A DNA stretch of 39,819 bases from positions 1 through 39,819 of the forward strand of contig JAIXYO010000022.1 in assembly GCA_027490215.1 (NCBI GenBank), written 5' to 3'. Within the stretch, counting starts at the first letter, position 1. Each line of letters opens with the position of its first letter. A program made the translations under genes and the position numbers. The stretch comes from Rubrivivax sp. (GTDB lineage Bacteria; Pseudomonadota; Gammaproteobacteria; Burkholderiales; Burkholderiaceae_C). A model generated the notes under the pieces. That model was given only the letters and a program-made list of their open reading frames with translations, did not search any database and was not told the DNA's origin. Positions 7,963 through 17,820 of the stretch are shown here, piece after piece.

Positions 7963-9672
7963 ATGAGCAGCCTCACTTACGACTACATCGTTTGCGGAGC
8001 CGGCACGGCCGGCTGCTTGTTGGCCAACCGCCTCAGCGCCGATCCGACCAAGCGCGTGCTCTTGATCGAGGCGGGAGGCAAGGATGACTACGGCTGGATC
8101 CACATCCCGGTGGGCTACCTGCGCTGCATCGGCAACCCGCGCACCGATTGGATGTTCCACACCGAGCCAGAGGCCGGGCTGGGTGGCCGGGCGCTGCGCT
8201 ACCCGCGAGGCAAAGTGCTCGGCGGCTGCAGCAGCATCAACGGCATGATCTACATGCGGGGTCAGGCACGCGATTACGAGGCCTGGGGCGAAGGCGACGG
8301 GTTCGGAGCGAATCCAGGTTGGAGCTGGGCGGAGTGCCTGCCGCATTTCCTGAAGCACGAAGACTTCCACCGCGGCGCCGACGCCTTCCATGCGGCACCC
8401 GGATGGGACGAGAAAGGCGAACGTCCGGGTGGCGAATGGCGCGTTGAGCGGCAACGCCTGCGCTGGCCGTTACTCGATGCGTTCGCAGCAGCCGCCCGCC
8501 AAGCGGGAATCCCGGCCAACGACGATTTCAACCGCGGGGACAACGAAGGCGTCGGCTACTTCGAGGTCAATCAGCGCAAAGGCCTGCGCTGGAACACAGC
8601 CAAAGGTTTTCTGCGCCCGGTGATGGACCGGGACAACCTGCAGATCTGGACGGGGGCACACATCTCGCGAGTGCTGCTGGACCTGGGTTCAGGCGGCGGG
8701 GCCATGCCCGGCCCCATGCGCGCCATCGGTGTCGAGGTGCTGCCGCAAGACGGCGCGGGGCATGCCCATCGTGGCGAACCCATCCTGGTCCACGCAGCCC
8801 GGGAGGTGATCCTGTGCACCGGTGCGGTCGGTACACCCCATCTGTTGCAACTGTCAGGCATCGGATCGGCGGCCGTGTTGCAAGGCAGAGGAGTGAGACC
8901 GCTGCATGAACTGCCCGGCGTCGGCGAGAACCTTCAGGACCACCTGCAGGTGCGATCGGTTTTTGCGGTGGAGGGCGTGGCCACACTCAACACCCTTTCC
9001 CGCTCGCTGTGGGGCAAGGCAAGGATGGCGATTGAATTCGCACTGTTGCGTTCCGGTCCCCTGAGCATGGCACCCTCGCAACTCGGTGTGTTCACGCGCA
9101 GTGATCCAAGCCAAGCCCATGCGAACCTGGAATACCACGTGCAGCCGCTGTCCCTCGACGCCTTCGGTGAGCCGCTGCATGCGTTCGATGCACTCACCGC
9201 CAGCGTGTGCCACCTGAACCCCACCAGCCGAGGCTCGGTGCGGCTGCGCAGCCCGCAACCGGCCGATGCCCCATGCATTGCGCCGAACTACCTGAGCACG
9301 GCAGAAGACCGCCAAGTGGCCGTCGATGCGTTGCGCGTGACGCGGCGCATCGTCGCGCAGCAAGCCCTCGCGACCTACCGGCCACGCGAAGTCAGGCCAG
9401 GCATCCAGTTCCAGTCCGACGAAGAGCTGAGCCGGCTGGCGGGCGAAATCGGCACCACGATCTTCCATCCGGTGGGCACCGCCAAGATGGGACCAGCCAA
9501 CGACCCCCAGGCCGTGGTCGACGCACGACTGCGGGTGCACGGTATCGCCAGCCTGCGCATCGCCGATGCGAGCGTGATGCCGACGATCACCAGCGGCAAC
9601 ACCGGCGCGCCGACCTTGATGATTGCCGAGCGCGCGGCGACGTGGATTGCGGAAGACGCCCTGAGAGACTGA
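7963..9672 (+). CDS. GMC-family FAD oxidoreductase (choline/alcohol dehydrogenase type)
   Basis: A 569-residue flavoenzyme. The FAD motif CGAGTAG is at 11-17, followed by EAGG at the end of the second strand. The GMC signature YPRGKVLGGCSSINGMIYMRG is at about 85-105. The C-terminal HPVGTAKMG carries the likely catalytic base H502, and SGNTGAPTLMIAE supplies N546. There is no signal peptide, so it is cytoplasmic or membrane-peripheral. The family oxidises primary alcohols such as choline or long-chain or aromatic alcohols. No betaine aldehyde dehydrogenase is next to it, so a choline role is unsupported and the substrate stays open. It ends 12 bp before the convergent sigma factor gene with no visible terminator. 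Confidence 0.92.
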   Translation: MSSLTYDYIVCGAGTAGCLLANRLSADPTKRVLLIEAGGKDDYGWIHIPVGYLRCIGNPRTDWMFHTEPEAGLGGRALRYPRGKVLGGCSSINGMIYMRGQARDYEAWGEGDGFGANPGWSWAECLPHFLKHEDFHRGADAFHAAPGWDEKGERPGGEWRVERQRLRWPLLDAFAAAARQAGIPANDDFNRGDNEGVGYFEVNQRKGLRWNTAKGFLRPVMDRDNLQIWTGAHISRVLLDLGSGGGAMPGPMRAIGVEVLPQDGAGHAHRGEPILVHAAREVILCTGAVGTPHLLQLSGIGSAAVLQGRGVRPLHELPGVGENLQDHLQVRSVFAVEGVATLNTLSRSLWGKARMAIEFALLRSGPLSMAPSQLGVFTRSDPSQAHANLEYHVQPLSLDAFGEPLHAFDALTASVCHLNPTSRGSVRLRSPQPADAPCIAPNYLSTAEDRQVAVDALRVTRRIVAQQALATYRPREVRPGIQFQSDEELSRLAGEIGTTIFHPVGTAKMGPANDPQAVVDARLRVHGIASLRIADASVMPTITSGNTGAPTLMIAERAATWIAEDALRD

Positions 9673-9684
9673 GGGAGCCGCCGC

Positions 9685-10269
9685 TTACGACAGAAGCTGC
9701 TTGCGCGCGCGGTGCAGGCGCACGAACAGGTTGTCCTCGCTGATCGACAGCGTGCGACAGACGGTGTCAGTCGGCTGGTCCTGCAGCACCCGCAGGTGCA
9801 TCACGTCGCGCAGGCCGGCTGGCAGCGCCTCGATGCGAGCCAGCGTTTGGGCCAGGAGTTCGCGCTGTTCGGCCAGTTCGTCAGGGCGCGGCTGCGGGCA
9901 CTCGAAGGCCATCGCACCATGCGCAAGGCTTTCGCCGTCATCGTCAACGCAGTCGCTGTCGTCAAGGCTGTCGTAGCCGGCACGCTGGCGCACCAAGTCC
10001 ACGATCTTGTGCTTCAGGATGCCGGTCAGCCACGAGCGCAGCGCCGATCGGCCGGCGAACAGCGCGCGGCCAGACAACACAGCTTCAAAGACGTCGTGCA
10101 CCACGTCCTCGGCGAGCATCGGGTCGTGCAGTTTGCGCTGCGCGAAGCGCACGAGGTGGCTGCGGTGAGCGACCAGGTCGGTCCAGGCCACAGCGGTTAC
10201 GGCGTTCGAGACCGCTTCAAATGGCAGGGTGGCGAAGTACGCGGCAGCGGGGGCGAGGGCGGTCTGCAT
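9685..10269 (-). CDS. ECF-type sigma-70 family RNA polymerase sigma factor
   Basis: A 194-residue protein. Region 2 spans about 36-100 (HRSHLVRFAQRKL, then AEDVVHDVFEAVL and RSWLTGILKHKIVDLVRQ). Region 4 spans about 141-190 and contains a helix-turn-helix ending in RLHRARKQLL. There is no region 3, so it is an ECF sigma. The start chosen is ATG 10269, preceded by GGAG at 8 nt; the frame is open to 10320. A 25-residue acidic linker (DSDCVDDDGES) joins the domains. No zinc-finger anti-sigma gene lies next to it, which is unusual for the class. It is divergent from the response regulator gene. Confidence 0.9.
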   Translation of the reverse strand: MQTALAPAAAYFATLPFEAVSNAVTAVAWTDLVAHRSHLVRFAQRKLHDPMLAEDVVHDVFEAVLSGRALFAGRSALRSWLTGILKHKIVDLVRQRAGYDSLDDSDCVDDDGESLAHGAMAFECPQPRPDELAEQRELLAQTLARIEALPAGLRDVMHLRVLQDQPTDTVCRTLSISEDNLFVRLHRARKQLLS

Positions 10270-10320
10270 GGGGTGAGCTCCGGTTCGGGTGAGTCGATGG
10301 CATGACTGTGGCCACGCCAC

Positions 10321-10358
10321 CTCGCGCCTTGCTCACCGAACCTCACAGCCACCTCACA
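10321..10358 (+). promoter_or_regulatory. Four CTC(A/G)C direct repeats, one per helical turn
   Basis: CTCGC at 10321, then CTCAC at 10332, 10342 and 10353: steps of 11, 10 and 11 bp. The last two are embedded in identical ACCTCACA octamers. Direct repeats at 10-11 bp are the usual binding pattern of OmpR/PhoB-family regulators, and this array ends 22 bp before the GTG start of such a gene. It also lies upstream of the divergent sigma factor. Autoregulation is inferred. Confidence 0.5.
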
Positions 10359-10379
10359 TTTGCGCCGTAAGAGGCGGTT

Positions 10380-11126
10380 GTGGCGCGCGACAATAAATCC
10401 ATGCCCGCCCAGATCCTCGTTGCCGAAGACCAGACCGACATCCGCGACCTGCTGGCAATGAACCTGAGGCAAGCGGGTTACGAGGTGACGGAGGTGGCCG
10501 ATGGCGTGGCGGCATTGGCCAGCCAGAGCGAGCAGGCCAGCGACTTGCTGATCCTTGATTTGATGATGCCGGGCATGGACGGCCTGGAGGTCTGCAAGGC
10601 GCTGCGTGCTCGCGGTCGCAGCACCCCCATCCTGATGCTGACGGCCAAGTCCACCGAACTCGACCGCGTGCTCGGCCTCGAACTCGGCGCCGACGACTAC
10701 CTGACCAAGCCGTTCTCGCTGGCCGAGTTGCTCGCCCGCGTCAAGGCGCTGCTGCGGCGCGCCGAGATGCTGCGCGCGGCGCAGTCCGGCAGCGGTGCCA
10801 GCGGCCTGGCCAGCGCCAACATGCTGCGCAATGGCGATCTGGAGATCCTGCCCGCCAAGCGCCAGGCGCGCTTTCGCCAGAAGCTGCTCGACTTCACCGC
10901 GCTCGAATTCGACCTTCTGCTGTACTTTGCGCAGCACCCGGGCCATGTGTTCTCTCGCGGCCAGTTGCTCAACGCAGTGTGGGGCTACACCCATGACGGC
11001 TACGAGCACACGGTGACGACTCACATCAACCGGCTGCGCTCCAAGCTGGAAGCCGACCCGATGCGCCCACAGCTGATCCTGACGGTGCGCGGCGCCGGCT
11101 ACAAGATGCGCGAGGCCCCGCCGTGA
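10380..11126 (+). CDS. OmpR/PhoB-family response regulator
   Basis: A 248-residue two-component regulator. The receiver domain (8-125) has the acidic pair E16-D17, phosphoacceptor D60 in LILDLMMPGMDG, T88 and K110. A winged-helix DNA-binding domain covers about 145-245 (LDFTALEFDLLLYFAQHPGHVFSR, then HINRLRSKLE and VRGAGYKM). The GTG at 10380 has AGAGG 5 nt upstream; an ATG at 10401 (MPAQILVAEDQ) fits the family length equally well but has no Shine-Dalgarno. The kinase gene follows after 31 bp. The repeat array upstream suggests autoregulation. Confidence 0.93.
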   Translation: MARDNKSMPAQILVAEDQTDIRDLLAMNLRQAGYEVTEVADGVAALASQSEQASDLLILDLMMPGMDGLEVCKALRARGRSTPILMLTAKSTELDRVLGLELGADDYLTKPFSLAELLARVKALLRRAEMLRAAQSGSGASGLASANMLRNGDLEILPAKRQARFRQKLLDFTALEFDLLLYFAQHPGHVFSRGQLLNAVWGYTHDGYEHTVTTHINRLRSKLEADPMRPQLILTVRGAGYKMREAPP

Positions 11127-11157
11127 ATCGGATCGCAGGGTTGCCCGATACCTCGGC

Positions 11158-12717
11158 ATGAGCGTTCGCTTCAAGATCGCACTGACGATCTTCGTCACCG
11201 GCGCTCTGACGGCGCTGGGCGTGATCGCCACCGTTCTGTTCGCCTTTCAGCGCTTCGAGCACGAGACCACCTACCACCGCGCCAATGCGTTCCTGCAACG
11301 CGTCGGAACCACCTACAACGGCATGCTCGACATGCAGCAGCGTCACCCGGAAGAGTTCGCCGTCTTCCTGCGCAGCCTGCTGTTCTTCGAACCCGACAGC
11401 CAGCTCTACCTGCTGCGCACCGACGGTTCGGTCATCGTCTCGACCAGCGCGAAGCCCCTGCCACCTGGCTACCGAGTGACGATGCAGCCGCTGATGGAGG
11501 CCATGGGCCCGAAACCCATGCCCTACGTGATGGGCGAAGACCCCGAGCGACCTGGCACAGACAACGGCGCGATCATTGCCGCGCTGCCGTTGACCAGCGC
11601 GGTCATCCGTCCGGACCAACCGATCGCCGGCTACCTGTACCTGGTGTGCCAGAAACCGATCGCGTCCGAGGGTCGGCTGGAGGCGTTCCGCAGCACATTC
11701 GCCCGGCCCGCTCTGGCGTCCATCCTTGCGGTGGTGGTGCTGGCCACGCTGCTCACCGCCTGGATCACGGCCACGGTCACCCGTCCGCTGCGCAGGTTGA
11801 CCGAGGCTGTGGCTGCGGTCGAGCGAGACGGCCTGACGGCTGTCGCTGCCGATGCCGCGCTGACCCGAACACCGGACAGCTTCGACCTCCGCACATCGCA
11901 CGACGAATTCGGTCAGCTGGCCAGTGGCTTTCGCGCGATGCTGATAACGCTGCGGGCCCAGTGGGAAGCGCTGCGGCGCCTCGATCACTTCCGCCGCGAA
12001 GGCGTCAGCAATCTGTCGCACGACCTTCGCTCGCCGCTGACAGCCACCACGGCCTGCCTGGAAACCCTCGACACGCGATGGGCCGCCGACCCGGAGCGTG
12101 CGGGCGACCGCCAGCTGGTGGAGGTGGCCCTGCGCAACACCCGCAATGCAGCGCAGCTGGTGCAGTCGCTGGGCGATCTGGCGCAGCTGGACGAGCCCGA
12201 GTTCAAGCTGCGCCTCGAAGTGCTCGACGCCAGCGAACTGCTCGACGACATCGCGGTTCGCTTCGCTGCGCGCGCCGAGAAGCAAGGTGTTGTGCTGGTC
12301 GCCCAGCCCGCTGCCGACGAGTTGCCCACCTTTGCTGCGCTGGACATTGAGCTGTTCGAGCGTGCGGTGGCGAATCTGGTCGACAACGCGCTGAAGTTCT
12401 GCACGGCTGGTGACCGCATCACCCTGGCCGCGCGCGGGCGAATCGATCAGTCAGGCACTGGCGGCGAGCCGGCGCGGCGGCGCGTGGAGGTCAGCGTCAG
12501 CGACAGTGGACCCGGCATTCCGGCGGCTGATCTCGTCCACCTGTTCGATCGCTTCTACCAAAGGCGGCAGAGCGTGGAGCCAGCGTCATCAAAAGGCGGC
12601 AAAGGATTGGGTCTGGCCATCGTGAAACGCATTGCAGAGCTGCACGGCGGCGAGGTGTCGGTGGCCAGCGAGCTGGGGCACGGCACCAACGTGACGCTCT
12701 CGCTGCCGGCCAGTTGA
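11158..12717 (+). CDS. HAMP-containing sensor histidine kinase
   Basis: A 519-residue inner-membrane kinase, partner of the response regulator just upstream. A transmembrane helix lies at about 7-29. A periplasmic region of roughly 150 residues matches no sensor fold I recognise. The second helix is at about 182-204, followed by a HAMP linker. The HisKA domain has phosphoacceptor H288 in SNLSHDLRSPL. The ATPase domain shows the N box NLVDNALKF (about 406-414), DSGPGIP (about 450) and GKGLGLAIV (about 481-489). All catalytic motifs are intact. The signal sensed is unknown; neighbours (sigma factor, transporter) give only weak hints. Confidence 0.93.
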   Translation: MSVRFKIALTIFVTGALTALGVIATVLFAFQRFEHETTYHRANAFLQRVGTTYNGMLDMQQRHPEEFAVFLRSLLFFEPDSQLYLLRTDGSVIVSTSAKPLPPGYRVTMQPLMEAMGPKPMPYVMGEDPERPGTDNGAIIAALPLTSAVIRPDQPIAGYLYLVCQKPIASEGRLEAFRSTFARPALASILAVVVLATLLTAWITATVTRPLRRLTEAVAAVERDGLTAVAADAALTRTPDSFDLRTSHDEFGQLASGFRAMLITLRAQWEALRRLDHFRREGVSNLSHDLRSPLTATTACLETLDTRWAADPERAGDRQLVEVALRNTRNAAQLVQSLGDLAQLDEPEFKLRLEVLDASELLDDIAVRFAARAEKQGVVLVAQPAADELPTFAALDIELFERAVANLVDNALKFCTAGDRITLAARGRIDQSGTGGEPARRRVEVSVSDSGPGIPAADLVHLFDRFYQRRQSVEPASSKGGKGLGLAIVKRIAELHGGEVSVASELGHGTNVTLSLPAS

Positions 12718-12799
12718 CTGGCAGCCTGTTCGCAGGCAGTGGCTCCCAAACCACAGCGCAGGGAAAGCCCTGACGCCATGCCTTCGGCACATATCTAAA

Positions 12800-12888
12800 G
12801 TTGTCTCGTTGAAGGAGTTGCACCACGGTGCGCTTCTGGTTCGGGGGGATGAGGAGACAACATGAACGGATGCAGGCGCATGGCCTGA
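12800..12888 (+). promoter_or_regulatory. Structured leader with micro-ORF upstream of the TSUP gene
   Basis: GTTGTCTC (12800-12807) pairs with GAGACAAC (12854-12861) across 46 nt, enclosing a smaller GAAG/GCAC/GTGC/CTTC stem-loop (12811-12836). The right arm overlaps a strong Shine-Dalgarno GAGGAG (12851-12856) placed 5 nt before an ATG at 12862. That ATG opens only an eight-codon frame, MNGCRRMA, ending TGA at 12888. The intrinsic-terminator-like hairpin at 12935-12960 follows. The order structured RNA, leader peptide, terminator, transporter gene suggests attenuation, but this is inference. Confidence 0.35.
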
Positions 12889-12934
12889 CAGACGCAATGA
12901 CAGCGCCGCACCATCGGCCCGTGTCAAAATCGAG

Positions 12935-12960
12935 AAGCGCTGGTACTCCCGGCGCTTTTT
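12935..12960 (+). terminator. Intrinsic terminator or attenuator hairpin
   Basis: AAGCGC (12935-12940) pairs with GCGCTT (12952-12957) around an 11 nt loop, and the right arm runs into a T tract to 12960. It lies 218 bp after the kinase stop and only 9 bp before the TSUP start codon. It could end kinase read-through or act as an attenuator for the transporter gene. Confidence 0.55.
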
Positions 12961-12969
12961 CGTTTCTGG

Positions 12970-13737
12970 ATGCTCGAAACCACGCTGCTGACCCTGGCCT
13001 CGCTGTTCGCGGGATTCGTCGACGCGATCGTTGGCGGAGGCGGTCTCGTGCTGGTACCGGCCTTGTTCGCTGCCTATCCGAACGCTCCGCCTGCCACGCT
13101 GTTCGGTACCAACAAGGGTGCGGCCGTCTGGGGCACTGCCTGGGCCACACTGCAGTACGGACGGCGCGTGACACTGCCATGGGCTGCGCTGCTGCCAGCT
13201 GCTGCCGCCGCGCTCGCCGGCAGTTTCGCTGGCGCCTGGTCGGTGACGCTGATCGATCCGGCCGGCCTGCGCCGCGCGCTGCCTTTCGTGCTGCTGGCGG
13301 TGCTGCTCTACACGCTGCTGCGCAAGGACCTCGGGCGCACGCACGCACCGCGGTACCAGGGACGCTCGCAAGCGCTGCTGGCCAGCCTGATCGGTGCGTT
13401 GGTCGGTTTCTACGATGGCTTCTTCGGTCCGGGCACCGGCAGCTTCTTCGTGTTCCTGTTCGTGCGACTGCTGGGCTTTGACTTTCTCCACGCGAGCGCC
13501 AGCGCCAAGCTGCTGAATACCGCGACCAACCTGGCCGCTCTGACGCTGTTCGGCTTCACAGGCCACGTATGGTGGCCGCTCGCTGCGGTAATGGCCGTGG
13601 CGAATGTGGTGGGCAGCCTGCTCGGCACCCATCTCGCACTGCGCCGCGGCGCGGGTTTTGTGCGAGGCGTCTTCGTCTGCGTGGTGGGTGCGCTGATCGT
13701 CAAGACAGTCTGGGACAGCTATGCCGGCCTGGTGTGA
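12970..13737 (+). CDS. TSUP-family (TauE/SafE) membrane transporter
   Basis: A 255-residue integral inner-membrane protein with about eight hydrophobic helices in two homologous halves. The family motif DAIVGGGGLVLVPAL is near residue 18 and its counterpart GFYDGFFGPGTGSFFVF near residue 140. The family exports or imports sulfite, sulfoacetate, taurine-derived or other organic anions. No sulfur metabolism gene is adjacent, so the substrate is open. The ATG at 12970 has no clear Shine-Dalgarno and stands 9 bp after a terminator-like hairpin. Confidence 0.92.
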   Translation: MLETTLLTLASLFAGFVDAIVGGGGLVLVPALFAAYPNAPPATLFGTNKGAAVWGTAWATLQYGRRVTLPWAALLPAAAAALAGSFAGAWSVTLIDPAGLRRALPFVLLAVLLYTLLRKDLGRTHAPRYQGRSQALLASLIGALVGFYDGFFGPGTGSFFVFLFVRLLGFDFLHASASAKLLNTATNLAALTLFGFTGHVWWPLAAVMAVANVVGSLLGTHLALRRGAGFVRGVFVCVVGALIVKTVWDSYAGLV

Positions 13738-13847
13738 TCGCCCGTCACACGCGCCCGAATTGAACGGTCTCGACCCCATTGTTCCGGGCTATGTGCCGCC
13801 GGCGGGTGCTTACGATGGTCTGACATCAATCTCGTCCGGACTCTCCC

Positions 13848-14666
13848 ATGCCCGTTGATCCCGAATTGCGCGCACTGAACATCGACATCCCGGCCCAGCC
13901 GGAGTCGCTGGTCAAGCTGTCAATGTTGCTCGCCGAAGAAGAAGTGAACCTGCAGCAGATCAGCCTGCTGGTCGAATCCGACATGGCGCTTGCCTCTGCG
14001 GTACTGAAGGCGGTGAACTCCTCGCTGTATGGACTGTCGGGGCGGGTGCAGAGCGTGCATCAGGCGATCACCTACCTGGGCACCCGCGAAGTCGCGGCGG
14101 TCACCTTCGAAATGGGGCTGCGCGCAGTCTTCCCCGTTGCGCCGGAACTGGCGCCGGTGTGGGAACGCGCAGCGGTGCGCGGCCTGCTGATGGGGCGCAT
14201 TGGACATGCCGTGGGTGTGGATCCGTGGGCCGCCCATTCGGCCGGTCTGTTCGAAGAGTGCGGCAAGGCAGTGCTGTTCCGCCATGCGCCCGCGCGCTAC
14301 AAGCCGCTGCTCGCTACCGCCGTCAGCGACGAGGAACTGACCTTGCTGGAACACCAGGAATTCGGCGTGAGCCACGACGCACTGGGTGCAGCACTCTGCG
14401 AGAGCTGGGGCCTCGCGCCCGTCGCGGTGCACAGCGTGCGCTTCCACGTGATCGTCAATGCGACCTGGGAATTGCCGGTTCAGGTGCAGCGCCGTTCGAT
14501 CTGTGCGCTCTCGGCCGTCGCCCATGCGCTCATGACCGACCCGCAAACCCTTGACGAGGTCACCAACGCAGTAGCACCCCAGGCACAACTCGAACCCGAA
14601 CTGGTGCTGCGTGGTGCGAGACGCGTTCAGGCGCAGATTGAGCGCGCCGTGGCGCAGGTCGCATGA
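13848..14666 (+). CDS. HDOD domain signalling protein
   Basis: A 272-residue soluble protein. Residues about 15-215 form an HDOD domain, an HD-like helical fold that generally lacks metal-dependent phosphodiesterase activity. Typical segments are the PAQPESLVKLSMLL start, ISLLVESDMALASAVLKAVNSSLYGL and VQSVHQAITYLG. There is no attached GGDEF, EAL or receiver domain. HDOD proteins act as regulators in motility, biofilm and other signalling pathways, often by binding partners. The neighbours do not reveal the partner. The upstream 110 bp holds no strong promoter that I can identify. Confidence 0.9.
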   Translation: MPVDPELRALNIDIPAQPESLVKLSMLLAEEEVNLQQISLLVESDMALASAVLKAVNSSLYGLSGRVQSVHQAITYLGTREVAAVTFEMGLRAVFPVAPELAPVWERAAVRGLLMGRIGHAVGVDPWAAHSAGLFEECGKAVLFRHAPARYKPLLATAVSDEELTLLEHQEFGVSHDALGAALCESWGLAPVAVHSVRFHVIVNATWELPVQVQRRSICALSAVAHALMTDPQTLDEVTNAVAPQAQLEPELVLRGARRVQAQIERAVAQVA

Positions 14667-14694
14667 GCGACGCTGCCGAAAAGAATCATTGACC

Positions 14695-14961
14695 ATGGGC
14701 GCTTCAGATCGCTTCCTGTTTTCCGCCGGCACGATCGGCAGCACCTCGCGTGTGCTGGCCGAGTCGACACCCACTGGCCAGCCGATGCGATCCGACCACC
14801 CACCGCGATCGTCGACCGTGTTGCAACGCTGTCAGGGGCCGGTTCAGTTGTCACTGTTCGCAGGACTCGACGCGCTGCCGCGTGCCGAAGAATGCGAATC
14901 GCCCGAGCCTAAGGCGTTGATGATCGAACGCCGCCTAGGCGGACGTCGGTCCACCGATTGA
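14695..14961 (+). CDS. Small hypothetical protein
   Basis: An 88-residue frame starting ATG at 14695, 28 bp after the HDOD gene stop, with a weak purine stretch AAAAGAA upstream. It is Ser/Arg-rich, has no transmembrane segment or signal peptide, and ends in a basic segment ERRLGGRRSTD. I recognise no domain. It could be a real gene co-transcribed with the HDOD gene or a chance frame in GC-rich DNA. Confidence 0.4.
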   Translation: MGASDRFLFSAGTIGSTSRVLAESTPTGQPMRSDHPPRSSTVLQRCQGPVQLSLFAGLDALPRAEECESPEPKALMIERRLGGRRSTD

Positions 14962-15001
14962 CCGATGACTGATCAGACAGTCACGCGACCCCTCGGGTGA
15001 C

Positions 15002-16767
<1,766 letters not shown>

Positions 16768-16771
<4 letters not shown>

Positions 16772-17820
16772 TCCAGCCCTCGCAACTTCGGATCCAATGC
16801 GTCGCGCAAGGCATCCGTGAACAACGAAAAAGCGGTGACGAACAGCGCCATGAACACCGTCGCAGTGGCGAGCTGCCACCAGTGACCGAGCAGCAGCTCG
16901 ACCTGCGATTCGGCCAGCATCGTGCCCCACGACACCTGGTCGATCGACACGCCCAAACCGAGGTAGCTCAAGATCACCTCGGCCTTGATGAAGCCGACCG
17001 TCAGGATCGACAGCTGCACCAGCACCACATGGCTGACATTGGGCAGGATGTGGCGGAACATCCGCGAGGCCACGCTGGCGCCGATCGCCTCGGCGGCGCG
17101 CACGTAGTCGCGCACAGCGTGCTTCAGGAACTCGGCGCGCACCAGCCGGTAGATGCCGGTCCAGCCGGTCAGCCCGAGGATCAGCACCACGGTGGTGGTG
17201 CCGCGGCCGAACACCGCCGCGAACGCAAAGATCAGCAGGATGCCGGGGATGGAGGTGAACACGTTGTAGACCCACTCCAGCAGGTCCCCGATGCGTCCGC
17301 CGAGGAAGCCGCTGAAGGCGCCCAGCGCAGTGCCGATCGCGGTGGCCAGCAGGGCGGCCAGCACACCGACGAAGATCGAGATCTCGGCGCCCTTGATGGC
17401 CTTGGCCAGCACGTCGCGGCCGAGACGGTCTCCGCCCAACGGCAGCGTGTTCGCCGGCACTTCTTCACTGACCTTCAGCTTCGCGGCCAATTCAGCCCAT
17501 TCGGCGTAGCGTGGTGCCAGCGGATCCACGGCGGTGATGTCCACTGGCGGGCCCTTGCCCTCCTCGATCAACGCCACGGCCGACGGTGGCGTGGGCCCGA
17601 GGAAAGTCGGGTTGGCATAGGGCACGCCCACCTCGCGCTGCCAGTGGCTGGCGACCAGCCCCATGGCCGACAGCGCAATCAGCAGCAGAAACGCGATCAC
17701 GATCGCCAGCGACACCAGCCCGACGCGGTCGCTGCGAAACCGTCGCCACGCCAGCGACCACACGCCATCGGAGCGGCTCGTGGAGGGCGGCATCGCCGCC
17801 GTCGGCAACACCGCGCTCAC
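16768..17820 (-). CDS. Peptide ABC importer permease (YejE/DppC-like)
   Basis: A 350-residue inner-membrane permease. The first helix is at about 38-60, followed by a long periplasmic segment, as in OppC/DppC proteins. Five helices with the BPD_transp_1 fold lie in the C-terminal half, with the EAA-like coupling loop EAIGASVASRMFRHILPNV near residue 245. It overlaps the other permease gene by four bases (ATGA at 17817-17820) and the ATPase gene likewise, so all three genes are translationally coupled. Confidence 0.93.

Noticed and set aside
7963-9672. GMC gene as choline dehydrogenase betA
   Set aside because: No betaine aldehyde dehydrogenase, BetI or choline transporter is adjacent, and the GMC family has many alcohol substrates.
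10197-11231. 344-codon minus-strand frame across the response regulator
   Set aside because: The opposite strand encodes an intact receiver and winged helix; the minus-strand product has no recognisable fold.
12828-13481. 217-codon GTG frame overlapping the TSUP gene
   Set aside because: It runs out of frame through a clear transporter gene and becomes Arg/Ala-rich; only the short leader part is of interest.
14966-14983. TGACTG-ATCAGA-CAGTCA hairpin between convergent genes as a terminator
   Set aside because: The stem has only six pairs and no T tract on either side; no more than a weak candidate.
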